A stretch of DNA of 64,000 nt, from the NCBI GenBank assembly GCA_963837105.1, contig CAWIMG010000018.1:1-64000 (forward strand), given 5' to 3'. Position numbers and translations under genes: made by a program. This DNA is from UBA9676 sp963837105 (GTDB lineage: Bacteria > Actinomycetota > Actinomycetes > Streptosporangiales > Streptosporangiaceae). Below, piece after piece: positions 27,418-35,968 of the stretch; positions within the stretch are counted from its first letter, which is position 1, and every line of letters starts with the position of its first letter. Below the pieces are notes generated by a model. The model searched no databases. It was not told where the DNA came from and worked only from the letters and a program-made list of their open reading frames with translations.

Positions 27418-28548
27418 ATGCTCACAGTAGTGCCTGACGTGGCTGGCGCGCTGCCGGCTGACGGGCAGCCGTCGCTGATCGATCAGATCGTGCGGGACGG
27501 CGCCCGGCAGATGCTGGCCGCGGCGCTGCAGGCCGAGGTCGCCGCCTACATCGACCAGTTCGCCGGGCTGCGCGATGAGGATGGCCGGCGCCTGGTGGTG
27601 CGCAACGGCACCGCGGAGCCGCGGACGGTGCTGACCAGCGCCGGGGCGGTGGAGGTAACCTCGCCGCGGGTCAACGACAAGCGCACCGACCCGGACAGCG
27701 GCGAGCGGAAGCGGTTCTCCTCGGCGATCTTGCCGCCGTGGGCGCGCAAGACCCCGCAGATCGCCGAGGTGCTGCCGCTGCTGTACCTGCACGGCCTGTC
27801 GTCGGGGGACTTCGTGCCCGCGCTGGGGCAGTTCCTCGGCTCGTCAGCCGGGCTGTCGGCCTCGACGGTGACCAGGCTGACCGAGACCTGGAGCGCCGAG
27901 GCCGCAGCGTTCATGACCGCGCGACCTGTCCGCGGCCGACTATGTCTACCTGTGGGTGGACGGCATTCACCTGGGCATCCGGCTGGGCGAGGGCAAGCTG
28001 TGCCTGCTGGTGATGATCGGGGTGCGCGCCGACGGGCGCAAGGAACTGGTCGCCCTCGCCGATGGCTACCGGGAGTCCGCCGAGTCGTGGGCCGACCTGC
28101 TGCGTGATTGCGCCCGCCGCGGGATGCGCGCCCCGGTGCTGGCGGTCGGCGACGGGGCACTGGGGTTCTGGAGCGCGATGCGGGAGGTGTTCCCGCAGGC
28201 CAGGACGCAGCGCTGCTGGTTTCACAAGATCGCGAACGTGCTCGGGGCGCTGCCCAAGTCCGCGCACCCGGGCGTGAAGAAAGCCCTCGCGGAGATCTGG
28301 AACGCCGAGGACAAAGACCACGCCCGCGCCGCGGTGAAGGCGTTCGCCGCTGCCTACGGCGCGAAGTTCCCCAAGGCCGCCGCCAAGATCACCGGCGACG
28401 AGCAGGAGCTGCTGGCCTTCTATGATTTCCCGGCCGAGCACTGGGTGCACCTGCGCACCACGGATGAAAATGTCAACCGTATGGGCTGGCTGGATGTGCA
28501 CGTGGACTGGCTGCTCCCGCCGCAGCTGCCTGATACTGCGGCCCGCAG

Positions 28549-28596
28549 CCGCGGTCAAGGTGGAGCGCCCTGCTGGACGAACGACCTTGACCGCGG
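28549..28596. repeat. 13-base perfect hairpin in the IS110 3' non-coding end
   Basis: CCGCGGTCAAGGT (28549-28561) and ACCTTGACCGCGG (28584-28596) pair exactly around a 22-base loop. It is about 90 bases downstream of the recombinase stop. It could be a terminator, a structured RNA or a recombination signal. Confidence 0.6.
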
Positions 28597-28687
28597 TGAG
28601 GACCGCGGTAGCGTCGGGCTGGTGGCGGGCGCAGCTGACCGCGAAGCGAAGAGCAGGACATGGGACTGGGAGTCCTGCCGCGCTGCT

Positions 28688-29953
28688 TTAGCCTGCGGGC
28701 TTGATGAGTCGCGTCCCCTTGCTGGCGGCTGCGCCTGTCACCTTCTTTCGTTCCGGCCTGGCGGGCTGCCAGGCGGCGACCATGGTGCGGTAGGCGGCCT
28801 CACCCTGGGCGGCGAGGTCGCGTTCGGCGGCGCGGACCGCTGCGAGGGAGTAGCGGGCGGCGTGGCCTTTGCGTCCCCGCGCCGATGGCGCCCCGGCGCG
28901 CAGTTCGAGCTTGCGCTGCTTGTGGGCGATCAGCGAGGGGAGGGCGAAGGCGTAGTCCTCGCCTTTGATGATCAGGTGCCAGCACAGCACGGCGAGCTTG
29001 CGGGCGGTGGCGACGGCGGCGACTTGCATGCCGCGGCGGGCGCGCACGCGCTGATAGAACGCGCGCAGCGGGCCGGGAGCCTTCGACGCCGACCAGGCGG
29101 CCTCGACCAGCATGCCGCGGGCGTGGGCGGGGCCGGCCTTGGTGATCCGGCCATGGCTGGCCGGCTGGCCGCCGGACTGGCGCACCCGCGGGTTCAGCCC
29201 GAAGTAGGCCACCAGCTTGTCCGGGGTGCGGAACCGGGTGAAATCACCCACTGCGGCCACGATCGACAGCGCAACCGTGGCATCCACGCCGGGGATGGTC
29301 ATCAGCCGCAGCACCTCTGGCCGGCCGAGTGCAGCCCGGCCCAGGTCGGTGTCGATCAGGGCCAGCTCCTGGCCGTGGAAGTCGAGCTGCCGCAGCAGCG
29401 CGCTGGCGGCAGCCTGTTCATCGGGCGGCAGATCCTGGGCCGCCAGCCACGCCCGGCCCTTGATCCCGAACAGGTCGGCGGCCGGGCACCGCGGCACCAG
29501 GTTGCGGGCCAAGATGGCGTGCACCTGGTTCTTCAGCCGGGTCCGCTGCCGCACGATGTGCGCCCGCCGCAGGACCTGCCGGCGCAGCGCATTCGTCTCC
29601 GCATCCGGCAGCCACACCGACGGCAGGTAATCCGCGGCCAGCAGCTGCGCCAGGATCTCCGCATCGACCTTGTCGGTCTTCACCTTCGCCTCGGCGATCG
29701 CCCGGGTCTTGGCCGGGTTGGACACCACCACCCGGCCCGCCCGGCAGGCCAGCAGCGTCGCGATCGCCCACGTGTTCCCGGTCGCCTCCAGCGCCACCTC
29801 ATCGGCTGGGCCCAGGCCCGCGGCGAACTCGCGGACCCCCTCCGGCGTCGTGGCGAACGTGCCCGCCTGCCTCACCTGCCCACCCTGCCAGATCGCCACC
29901 TGCGCGAAATCACGATGCACATCCAGCCCGATACACCGCCTGATTGCCGTCAT
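28688..29953 (-). CDS. IS110-family recombinase (DEDD transposase)
   Basis: A ~421-residue protein. The N-terminal DEDD/RuvC-like domain has Asp in RCIGLDVHRDFAQVA, Glu in EVALEATGNTWAIA, and Asp in VKTDKVDAEILAQLLAAD. A coiled coil follows (RRQVLRRAHIVRQRTRLKNQ). The C-terminal Transposase_20 domain has IPGVDATVALSIVAAVG, LVAYFGLNPRVRQSGG and HGRITKAGPAHARGMLVEAA with the catalytic-serine region. The start is taken at ATG 29953 (TAIRRCIGLDV); upstream in-frame codons are not family-like. The frame is intact, so the element may still be active. Confidence 0.88.
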   Translation of the reverse strand: MTAIRRCIGLDVHRDFAQVAIWQGGQVRQAGTFATTPEGVREFAAGLGPADEVALEATGNTWAIATLLACRAGRVVVSNPAKTRAIAEAKVKTDKVDAEILAQLLAADYLPSVWLPDAETNALRRQVLRRAHIVRQRTRLKNQVHAILARNLVPRCPAADLFGIKGRAWLAAQDLPPDEQAAASALLRQLDFHGQELALIDTDLGRAALGRPEVLRLMTIPGVDATVALSIVAAVGDFTRFRTPDKLVAYFGLNPRVRQSGGQPASHGRITKAGPAHARGMLVEAAWSASKAPGPLRAFYQRVRARRGMQVAAVATARKLAVLCWHLIIKGEDYAFALPSLIAHKQRKLELRAGAPSARGRKGHAARYSLAAVRAAERDLAAQGEAAYRTMVAAWQPARPERKKVTGAAASKGTRLIKPAG

Positions 29954-30617
29954 CGCCGTTCTCCCTTCCACAGCCCTGATACCGATCGGGAGCGGGTGGG
30001 CGAAGCGACACCTACGGATCCGCGCGCGCAGCGCAACCGGGCAGGTCGCAGGGGCGGCCACCTACTAACACGGGCTCTCAGCCCACCGTGCAACACCGGC
30101 CTGCCCACCCTGCTTCACTCCCGGCGCCCCTGTCCCGGACGGTCGCACCGTATGCCAGACAGCCCTGCCCCGCCAGAGGCAGGCGGCCAGCGGACCGGCG
30201 ACGCCTGCCATCTTCATACCGGTTACCAACCCGATCGAATCGACGTTCGCGACGGTACGCCACCGGACGAAGGTCACCAAGGGCCACGGATCGAAGGCGG
30301 CCGCGCTGGCGATGGCATTCAAGCTGATCGAGTCCGCGCAGCGCCGCTGGCGCATGGTCAACGCCCCGCACCTGGTCGCGCTGGTGCGCGCCGGGGCGAC
30401 CTTCGTCAACGGCAAACTGGTCGAGCGACCCGGCGAGGCTGCGGCCGGTGAAGGCGAGCCTCCGCGAACCGTGCCCGAGGAGCTGGCGGCGCAAGCCGCC
30501 TAGCGCCATTTGCGTGTAGCTGGGTGGCGGCAAGCACCTGGCGCCGGCCGATTCCGCTCCGGCTGCATCGCAGAATTCCAGCACGACGGCGGCAACAGAT
30601 CCCGGAAGCTCCTGGGC

Positions 30618-30657
30618 TTGACACCGCTGATCAGGCATCCTACTGTTCACTAGGTGA
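30618..30657 (+). promoter_or_regulatory. Promoter of the YtrA-ABC operon, leaderless start
   Basis: TTGACA at 30618-30623, a 17-base spacer and TACTGT at 30641-30646. The GTG start codon at 30654 lies seven bases after the -10 box, so the transcript should begin at or next to the start codon. TCACTAGGTGA (30647-30657), with 4-base inverted arms, covers the start point and may be the YtrA operator. Confidence 0.65.
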
Positions 30658-31070
30658 CTAGAGAAGTACTGAAGCAGTCGATCAGCTTCCAGCTGAGCCC
30701 AGATTGCGGGGTGCCCGCCTACCTTCAGCTGGCGCAGCAGGTGAGGCAAGCCCTTCGGATGGGAGTCCTTGACGTCGGTGACAAGCTGCCGACGGTCAAG
30801 GAGGTCGTGGCCGAGGTGGCGATCAACCCGAACACGGTGATGAAGGCTTACTGGCAGCTCGAGCACGAGGGCCTGGTTGAGGGACGCCAGGGCGTGGGCA
30901 CGTTTGTCGCCCGCCGCCCCGCAGGACCTCCGCCGGGCACGCAGTTGCGGCTCGCCCGCAGCCTGGAGCAGTGGGTGCGGACGGCACGGGCCGAAGGACT
31001 GGACGACGAGGCCATCGAATCCCTCTTGCGCTCGACTCTGTCGGGCTCAGGGGCGGAGCGGACCGCATGA
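30654..31070 (+). CDS. GntR-family (YtrA-type) transcriptional regulator
   Basis: A 138-residue protein with a GntR winged helix: VPAYLQLAQQVRQALRMGVL, LPTVKEVVAEVAINPNTVMK, AYWQLEHEGLVEGRQGVGTF, followed by a short helical tail as in YtrA regulators, which have no large effector domain. YtrA-type proteins typically repress the ABC-transporter operon they head. Here the stop overlaps the ATPase start (ATGA at 31067), and the promoter carries a palindromic site at the transcription start. The usual inducers are cell-wall-active compounds; the ligand is unknown here. Confidence 0.88.
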   Translation: MTREVLKQSISFQLSPDCGVPAYLQLAQQVRQALRMGVLDVGDKLPTVKEVVAEVAINPNTVMKAYWQLEHEGLVEGRQGVGTFVARRPAGPPPGTQLRLARSLEQWVRTARAEGLDDEAIESLLRSTLSGSGAERTA

Positions 31071-31975
31071 GCGCCCAGGACACGCCGGCGATCCGCACCG
31101 CCGGGCTGGGCAAGCGGTACGGCTCCCGCTGGGCGCTGCGGGACTGCTCGGCGTCGGTGCCGCGTGGTCGTGTCACCGCGCTGGTCGGGCCCAACGGAGC
31201 CGGGAAGACCACGTTGCTGAAGATTCTGGTGGGGCTGAGCGCCCCCAGCGCCGGTGAGGCGTCCGTGCTGGGGCGCCCGCCTGAGCAGAGCACGGAGTTC
31301 CTGGCCAGCATCGGCTACCTGGCACAGGACCTGCCTTTGTATAGCCGGCTAAGCGTTGCGGACCACCTTGAGATCGGCGTGCGCCTCAACCGTGCCTGGG
31401 ACGCGGCAGGAGCCCGAGCGCGACTGGCCGAGCTGGGGATCCCTGAGGACCGGCGTGTCTCCACGCTCTCTGGCGGCCAGCGGGCGCAGGTGGGCCTGAG
31501 CATGGCCCTGGCCAAGCGGCCCCGGGTCCTGGTACTGGACGAGCCCGTAGCGGCCCTGGACCCGCTGGCGCGCCGGGAGTTCCTGGCGTCGCTGACCGAG
31601 GCGATCGCCGACGGGGACCTGTCCGTCATCTTGTCGTCGCACCTGCTGCACGACCTGCAGCGCGTCTGCGATCACATCATCTTGCTCGCCGCATCACGCA
31701 CTCAGCTCACCGGCGACATCGACCATGTCCTGCAGACCCACCGCTGGCTCCTGGGACCCCGAAGGAAGGCGGCCGACATCGAGCCGGGCATCGAGGTAAT
31801 AAAGGCAACGCAGACCGCGAACCAGACCCGCCTGCTGGCCCGGATCAGCGGCCCGGTGCTCGACCCCAGGTGGGAGATCACCGAGGTAGGGCTGGAGGAC
31901 ATCGTCCTGGCCTACATGGGGCAAGACCACGCCCGCACCGCCGGTCCGCTGACCACGGCAAGGCCCGTCCGGTGA
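31067..31975 (+). CDS. ABC transporter ATP-binding protein
   Basis: A 302-residue ATPase: Walker A GPNGAGKTTLLKILVG, Q-loop YLAQDLPLYSRLS, signature STLSGGQRAQVGLSMALA, Walker B RVLVLDEPVAALDP, and the H-loop in VILSSHLLHDLQRV. The C-terminal ~80 residues (from LLGPRRKAADIEPG) are an accessory domain as in CcmA/NatA-type exporters. It overlaps the YtrA gene by 4 bases and the permease by 4 bases (GTGA at 31972), so the three genes are translationally coupled. Probable drug or peptide export or resistance. Confidence 0.9.
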   Translation: MSAQDTPAIRTAGLGKRYGSRWALRDCSASVPRGRVTALVGPNGAGKTTLLKILVGLSAPSAGEASVLGRPPEQSTEFLASIGYLAQDLPLYSRLSVADHLEIGVRLNRAWDAAGARARLAELGIPEDRRVSTLSGGQRAQVGLSMALAKRPRVLVLDEPVAALDPLARREFLASLTEAIADGDLSVILSSHLLHDLQRVCDHIILLAASRTQLTGDIDHVLQTHRWLLGPRRKAADIEPGIEVIKATQTANQTRLLARISGPVLDPRWEITEVGLEDIVLAYMGQDHARTAGPLTTARPVR

Positions 31976-32931
31976 ACGCCCTGATATGGCGGCTGCACCG
32001 CAATCAGGCCTACGTCGCAAGTGCCGCCCTCGCCGCGCTGACCTGCCTGCTCCTGCTCACCGGCATCGCGATGGCCCATGATTACCACGCGTTCCTCGCC
32101 AGCTGCGCGACGACGCGCAGTTGCGGTGACGCGACCCAGCTCCTGTTCCGCGGCGGCGGCGCCATCACCACCCTGGTAGATGCCACCATGGCGGTTCCGC
32201 TCCTGCTCGGGGTGTTCTGGGGTGCCCCGCTGCTGGCCAGAGAGTTCGAAACTGGCACCCACAACCTGGCCTGGACCCAGGGCGTCACGCGCCGGGGCTG
32301 GCTGAGCCGCAACATCCTGTGGGCACTAGCCGCCGCCGCGGCGTTCGGCGCAGCCACGGCGGTACTGGTGAGCTGGTGGCGCGGCCCCCAGAACGCGGTC
32401 GGCGTCCCGGTCCGGCTAGCCACCTTCACCTTCGACATTCAAGGGATCGTGCCCGCCGCCTACGCGGTGTTCGCCGTGGCCCTGGGCATCGCGGCCGGCA
32501 CGATCTGCAAGCGGGTCCTGCCCGCCATGGCCGTCACCTTCACCGCCTTCGCCGGCCTGCGCTTCCTCATCGCCGAATACGCCCGGCCCCGCTACCTGAC
32601 CGCGATCACCAAGTCGCTCCCGCCGTTCAGTAGCAGCCAGGCCGCGCCAGCCGGCTCCTGGGTCCTGTCCAACGCGACCCTCGGGCCGAACGGCCGTAAC
32701 TACACCGCCGGCATCGGCTACCAGGACACCCCGGCCGCCTGCCGCGCCGTCGGGCAGCAAGACGCCCGGCTGAATTCCTGCCTGTCATCGCACGGTTTCC
32801 ACACGCTGATCACCTACCAGCCTGCAAGCAGGTTCTGGGCCCTCCAGGGCATCGAGGCCGGCATCTTCATCGCGCTGGCCGCCGCGCTCATCATCCTGGC
32901 CTACCGGGTGGTCCTGACCCGAGACGCCTGA
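31972..32931 (+). CDS. ABC transporter permease
   Basis: A 319-residue membrane protein with six hydrophobic segments: about 15-38, 75-95 (with the conserved GVFWGAPLLAREFETGTHNL entry motif), 118-140, 158-180, 190-206 and 290-312. The loop between the last two is extracytoplasmic and cysteine-containing. The ABC-2 (NatB-like) layout pairs with the ATPase encoded upstream. GTG 31972 overlaps the ATPase stop. This is the one intact transporter among the AICE cargo. Confidence 0.8.
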   Translation: MNALIWRLHRNQAYVASAALAALTCLLLLTGIAMAHDYHAFLASCATTRSCGDATQLLFRGGGAITTLVDATMAVPLLLGVFWGAPLLAREFETGTHNLAWTQGVTRRGWLSRNILWALAAAAAFGAATAVLVSWWRGPQNAVGVPVRLATFTFDIQGIVPAAYAVFAVALGIAAGTICKRVLPAMAVTFTAFAGLRFLIAEYARPRYLTAITKSLPPFSSSQAAPAGSWVLSNATLGPNGRNYTAGIGYQDTPAACRAVGQQDARLNSCLSSHGFHTLITYQPASRFWALQGIEAGIFIALAAALIILAYRVVLTRDA

Positions 32932-33244
32932 ACAGCAGTCACCGCAGCCAGCCATACAACACCAAGGCTCGCCGCCCAACGACCGTACGCAAGACTACGG
33001 CCGCAGTGATCGCCTTCTATAGCCGAAGGACCCGGCTAGGAAACACCGCCAGAGGCCGCCTAAAAGATCTTGATCCACAGGTCTTGACTATTGTTCCCCG
33101 CAAGCCCCAGTGGATGCTGTGCGTGACGCTGGAGCCGATGTTGTACCAGCTCGGCACTTCGGGCAATGGCACTGCTGGCGGTGGAGGACGCCAAGCCGCC
33201 CCCTGACGGCTGGGACTTCTGACTGCCGTTGAGGGCGTGCCGGG
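32932..33244. other. Spacer, no gene recognised
   Basis: About 310 bases between the permease and the converging methyltransferase gene. The stretch at 33000-33200 has one open frame but no family resemblance. No terminator-like hairpin stands out. Confidence 0.35.
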
Positions 33245-34018
33245 TCAGGCCTGGATCCTGAGCGCGCCTTGGTCGTTAGCGCCGTACGCAGGCCATTGCC
33301 GCCCACGGGGCACGATGCCCGGATCGGCTTCGTCTCCCCATGCGGTCCAGCCGGGCTGCGGATAGCGGGCGAACAGTTCCAGGTATGGCCCCGGCGAGCA
33401 CGCCTCGATGATGACGTATGTCTCGTCGGGCTTGCGGGAGTGCTCCCGCTTACGGGACTCGATCATGTTCACCTGGCGGCGGCCGGGTGGCAGCGTGCGC
33501 ATTGAGCCACGGACGCCGAACAGGATCAACTCGGTCACATTGCGGAAGTAGAACCCCACACCCCGCCCGTCGGGTCCGCCATCCTTGCGCCGCTTGGCCC
33601 ACACCAAGTTGGACACATACCGGAACCCCCAGCCCGCCATCACCTGGAGCCCTTCGGGCACCAGTGCGTTCGGCACCCACAGGTACAGGTGCGCGCGGTC
33701 AGCGACCACCTCCGCCACCGGCAGCCCGGCGATCTCCGTGACGGTCATGGTGTCGTAACGGTCAAGACGCCGGTGCTCGGGGGCGACCTTGCCGGTGCGG
33801 TTGACGAACCGCCAGGGGGGGTCGGCCAGCACGGTTGACCACCCGCCACCGACCTGGGGCAGCGGCGGCAGGCGCTTGGCCTGCGTATCGGCCCGCAGCG
33901 GCTCAGCCAGGTGCAAGCGCTGCGGCTTAACACCCAGGTCAAACCCTTGTGCAGCCGCCACGGGGTCTCCTTCCGCATCCCTGGGTGGCACGTTAACAAA
34001 CGGGTGGGACAGCCTCAC
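33245..34018 (-). CDS. MT-A70-family adenine methyltransferase
   Basis: A 257-residue methyltransferase. The catalytic DPPW motif is at residues 66-69 in TVLADPPWRFVNRTG. MT-A70 markers follow: HLYLWVPNALVPEGL, WGFRYVSNLVWAKR, FYFRNVTELILFGVRG, and EHSRKPDETYVIIEACSPG with FARYPQPGWTAWGDE. In bacteria this family makes N6-methyladenine in DNA, often as the modification half of type II systems (M.MunI is an example). GTG 34018 lies 10 bases after the end of the upstream restriction gene on the same strand, so the pair forms one transcription unit. Confidence 0.9.
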   Translation of the reverse strand: MRLSHPFVNVPPRDAEGDPVAAAQGFDLGVKPQRLHLAEPLRADTQAKRLPPLPQVGGGWSTVLADPPWRFVNRTGKVAPEHRRLDRYDTMTVTEIAGLPVAEVVADRAHLYLWVPNALVPEGLQVMAGWGFRYVSNLVWAKRRKDGGPDGRGVGFYFRNVTELILFGVRGSMRTLPPGRRQVNMIESRKREHSRKPDETYVIIEACSPGPYLELFARYPQPGWTAWGDEADPGIVPRGRQWPAYGANDQGALRIQA

Positions 34019-34028
34019 CGAGGCGCGC

Positions 34029-34715
34029 TCAGGAACCTTCCCAGCACCGCGAACTGATGGCTACGGCGAGCAGCGGGCACCCGCCCGCATCCCCCCGCGT
34101 CAGCCTCGGCTCCAGTTTCGTGAGGTTGGTGGTGGTGGCTGTGCCAAGGCGGTTACGCGCAGCCTCCGGTGGCAGGCCCGCTTCCAGGGCGAGATGCTCA
34201 GCCAGCGTGCGTAGGTCGTCCTGGGTGCGGGTGATCATGACCGCGCCGTCAATAATCCCGGCATCGTACAGAGCCCGGTACGCGCTGATGTCCCGGTCCA
34301 GGTTCCCGTCCTTGGCGTTCCACTCCACATCCAGCGCAACCCGGGCCTTGACGTTGTCAACCCTGTAGCCCTCGTTGAAGACTTCGCTTGTCACCACGTC
34401 TGCGCCCCGCTCGCCTGCTGCGGCGTAGGGCATGAGCCTGAGTTCGGCAGAGATGCGCGTGTCGTATCGGCCTTCACGCCATCCGCGGCGGCGGAACGCC
34501 TCATCCAGCCGGGCCGCCAGCCTGCTCTTGTTGCCGCCGGCCTCCACTAGATCGGCGGTTGTGAGCCTGAAGCCGCTGATCGTCTGGATGATCTCCTGGA
34601 ACTCACCGGGATTCGTGGCGGCAAGGATGATGGCTGCGTTCCGGGTCTCCCGCAGTTCGTATCGTGCGCGCACCGCAGCGGGGATTGCGTGCTCATAGCT
34701 TGTGGTGAGATCCAC
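34029..34715 (-). CDS. BglII/BstYI-like type II restriction endonuclease
   Basis: A 228-residue protein (GTG at 34715). The stretch VDNVKARVALDVEWNAK followed by DISAYRALYDAGIIDGAVM matches the catalytic core of the BglII/BstYI family. Asp120 is followed nine residues later by Asp129, then Glu131, taking the places of Asp-x9-Glu-x-Gln in BstYI. The earlier helix RLDEAFRRRGWREGRYD also has a BstYI counterpart. Family enzymes cut A'GATCT or R'GATCY; the target here is inferred. It is encoded directly upstream of an MT-A70 methylase, which supports a restriction-modification pair. No ribosome-binding site is evident, so the start is less certain. Confidence 0.78.
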   Translation of the reverse strand: MDLTTSYEHAIPAAVRARYELRETRNAAIILAATNPGEFQEIIQTISGFRLTTADLVEAGGNKSRLAARLDEAFRRRGWREGRYDTRISAELRLMPYAAAGERGADVVTSEVFNEGYRVDNVKARVALDVEWNAKDGNLDRDISAYRALYDAGIIDGAVMITRTQDDLRTLAEHLALEAGLPPEAARNRLGTATTTNLTKLEPRLTRGDAGGCPLLAVAISSRCWEGS

Positions 34716-34934
34716 GGGCTGGACGTTACGGCACTCCCCGCGGCGGGGACAGACCCAAAGCCACCGCCCTGCTGCGGGAGTGCGGCCTGATCGCCACCAT
34801 CCATGGGCGAGGTGCCGTTGAGCCGACTTCGGGGACAATCCGCAGGCAGATACGCTAGATGCCGTGATCAAGAGCCGCGTTCCGGCGAGTTTCGCCGTTC
34901 GTATCGCCGGGGCCTCCTAGGCCAGCGCGGTGGT

Positions 34935-35342
34935 TCACTCGTTCCGGCGGGCGAGCAGCGCGGCGATGTCCTTGGCGGTCACGCCGTGCAGGTGCAGGTG
35001 AAGGCCGGCACTCTGCTCGATCGCGGGCCGCTGCGACTCTGGGAGCGCGTGAGACGCTCGGGGCGGTGCGAGGGTGATGCGATGCACCACCCGGGGCGGT
35101 TTTTGCCGCGCACGCCTCACGCGGAACGCGACGAGAGCCACCAGGCCAGCGCCCGCGAGGCCGAGCAGAACGCCGGCCACGACCAGGGCGACGCGGAGCA
35201 GCTCGCCCAGGGCGGCCACGACCGGCCCGGCGAGTTTCACCGCCACCGCGGCGGCGAACAGGACGAGCACCGCCATTCCGAGGCCGCTCCCTCCGCTGCC
35301 GTGGCCGTGGCCGTGGGTGTGGGCGCCGTCAGGAATCCCCAT
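34935..35342 (-). CDS. Small membrane protein of the AICE transfer operon
   Basis: A 135-residue protein. A His/Gly-rich start (HTHGHGHGSGGSG), two adjoining hydrophobic segments (about 22-70), then a basic tail ending LHLHLHGVTAKDIAALLARR. Spread-type (Spd) proteins of actinomycete elements are small membrane proteins of this kind and assist mycelial spread, but no sequence match is claimed. It overlaps the upstream gene by 14 bases; last gene of the transfer operon. Confidence 0.65.
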   Translation of the reverse strand: MGIPDGAHTHGHGHGSGGSGLGMAVLVLFAAAVAVKLAGPVVAALGELLRVALVVAGVLLGLAGAGLVALVAFRVRRARQKPPRVVHRITLAPPRASHALPESQRPAIEQSAGLHLHLHGVTAKDIAALLARRNE

Positions 35343-35598
35343 GACTGTCCTCCTGGTATCGAGCGGCGGCCCGGTGGCCGTCGCGGACCCGCCGGGCGAG
35401 CCGGTGGATGGTGCGCGAGCCGCGGCGCTGGACGCGACGGCGGCCCTTGCAGCGCGGGCAGACCGGGCGTCGCCGAGGCCCGCGCTTGATGTGGCCGGTG
35501 CCCTTGCAGCGCGGGCACGGGCCGAACGGGAACAGGTACAGCCACCCGGCCCAGGCCGCGACGGCGGCCAGGGCGAGCAGGACGGTGGTGGCGCTCAT
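35329..35598 (-). CDS. Small membrane protein with DnaJ-like CxxCxG zinc motif
   Basis: An 89-residue protein. N-terminal hydrophobic segment (VLLALAAVAAWAGWLYLF), then CPRCKGTGHIKRG and CPRCKGRRRVQRR, two CxxCxG(x)G motifs like half of a DnaJ zinc finger, then a basic tail. Similar small proteins occur in AICE transfer clusters. It probably binds zinc at the membrane; role unknown. Its start overlaps nothing upstream (6-base gap to the next gene), and its end overlaps the next gene by 14 bases. Confidence 0.7.
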   Translation of the reverse strand: MSATTVLLALAAVAAWAGWLYLFPFGPCPRCKGTGHIKRGPRRRPVCPRCKGRRRVQRRGSRTIHRLARRVRDGHRAAARYQEDSHGDS

Positions 35599-35604
35599 GG
35601 CCGC

Positions 35605-35823
35605 TCACCCGCCCCCAGCTGAGGCCGCCCCGGCCGAGTATCCGGCCGAGTAGCCGGCGCTGTAACCGGCGGCGTGGCCAGCCATGTAGCTCTCGTCGTA
35701 GCCCTTGTCGTAGCCCGCCCGGTGACCCGCCTTGAACATGCGGCAGGGGAACCGCGGGCAGCCATCGTCGCGGCAGGTCTCGGCCAGGTGCTCTGTCGTG
35801 GCGTCACGTCTCATCACCCCCAT
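35605..35823 (-). CDS. Small AICE protein with Gly-Tyr repeats
   Basis: A 72-residue protein. The N-terminus holds three cysteines in CRDDGCPRFPC; the second half is a repeat, HRAGYDKGYDESYMAGHAAG followed by three GYSA units. Proteins with GYxxGY repeats are seen in actinomycete element transfer regions. Function unknown. An ATG at 35814 is an alternative start. Confidence 0.6.
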   Translation of the reverse strand: MGVMRRDATTEHLAETCRDDGCPRFPCRMFKAGHRAGYDKGYDESYMAGHAAGYSAGYSAGYSAGAASAGGG

Positions 35824-35968
35824 GGGGTCACCAGGGCGCTACCCGGCCGGCTGCAGCGGCGTGCCGCTACCCCGCAGGTCAGGACGAGTGCCCCGGTAGC
35901 GCCGGTAGCGGCCGGGCGGCGTTCCCGCTGGTCAGCGGTGGTAGCGGCAGCGCTACCCGGACGGGGGG

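Larger units (their letters stand above)
28462..30227 (-). mobile_element. IS110-family element inserted in the IS256 transposase
   Basis: The two halves of the IS256 gene flank about 1.77 kb that holds one IS110 recombinase gene with 275 bases of non-coding DNA on its 5' side (29954-30227) and 226 on its 3' side (28462-28687). Exact ends are uncertain by a few bases because IS110 elements make little or no target duplication. Long non-coding ends are where IS110 bridge RNAs are encoded. Confidence 0.8.
27418..30503 (+). pseudogene. IS256-family transposase, frameshifted and split by an IS110 element
   Basis: The N-terminal part (27418-27920) has RQMLAAALQAEVAAYIDQFA and the zinc-independent NGTAEPRTVLTSAGAVEV stretch. 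A one-base shift near 27920 moves the frame to SAADYVYLWVDGIHLGIR (first catalytic Asp), VGDGALGFWSAMREVFPQ (second Asp) and TQRCWFHKIANVLGALPK. At about 28461 the gene is cut after WVHLRTT. It resumes at about 30228 with NPIESTFATVRHRTKVTKG (catalytic Glu) and runs to 30503. A mutator-type (MULE-like) DDE transposase, non-functional. Confidence 0.88.

Noticed and set aside
27956..30451. Very long plus-strand open frame (over 800 codons)
   Set aside because: It joins the IS256 middle part to the antisense of the IS110 recombinase; GC-rich antisense frames stay open easily, and the real genes explain the region.
33006..33206. Small plus-strand gene after the ABC permease
   Set aside because: No ribosome-binding site, no family, and weak codon bias.
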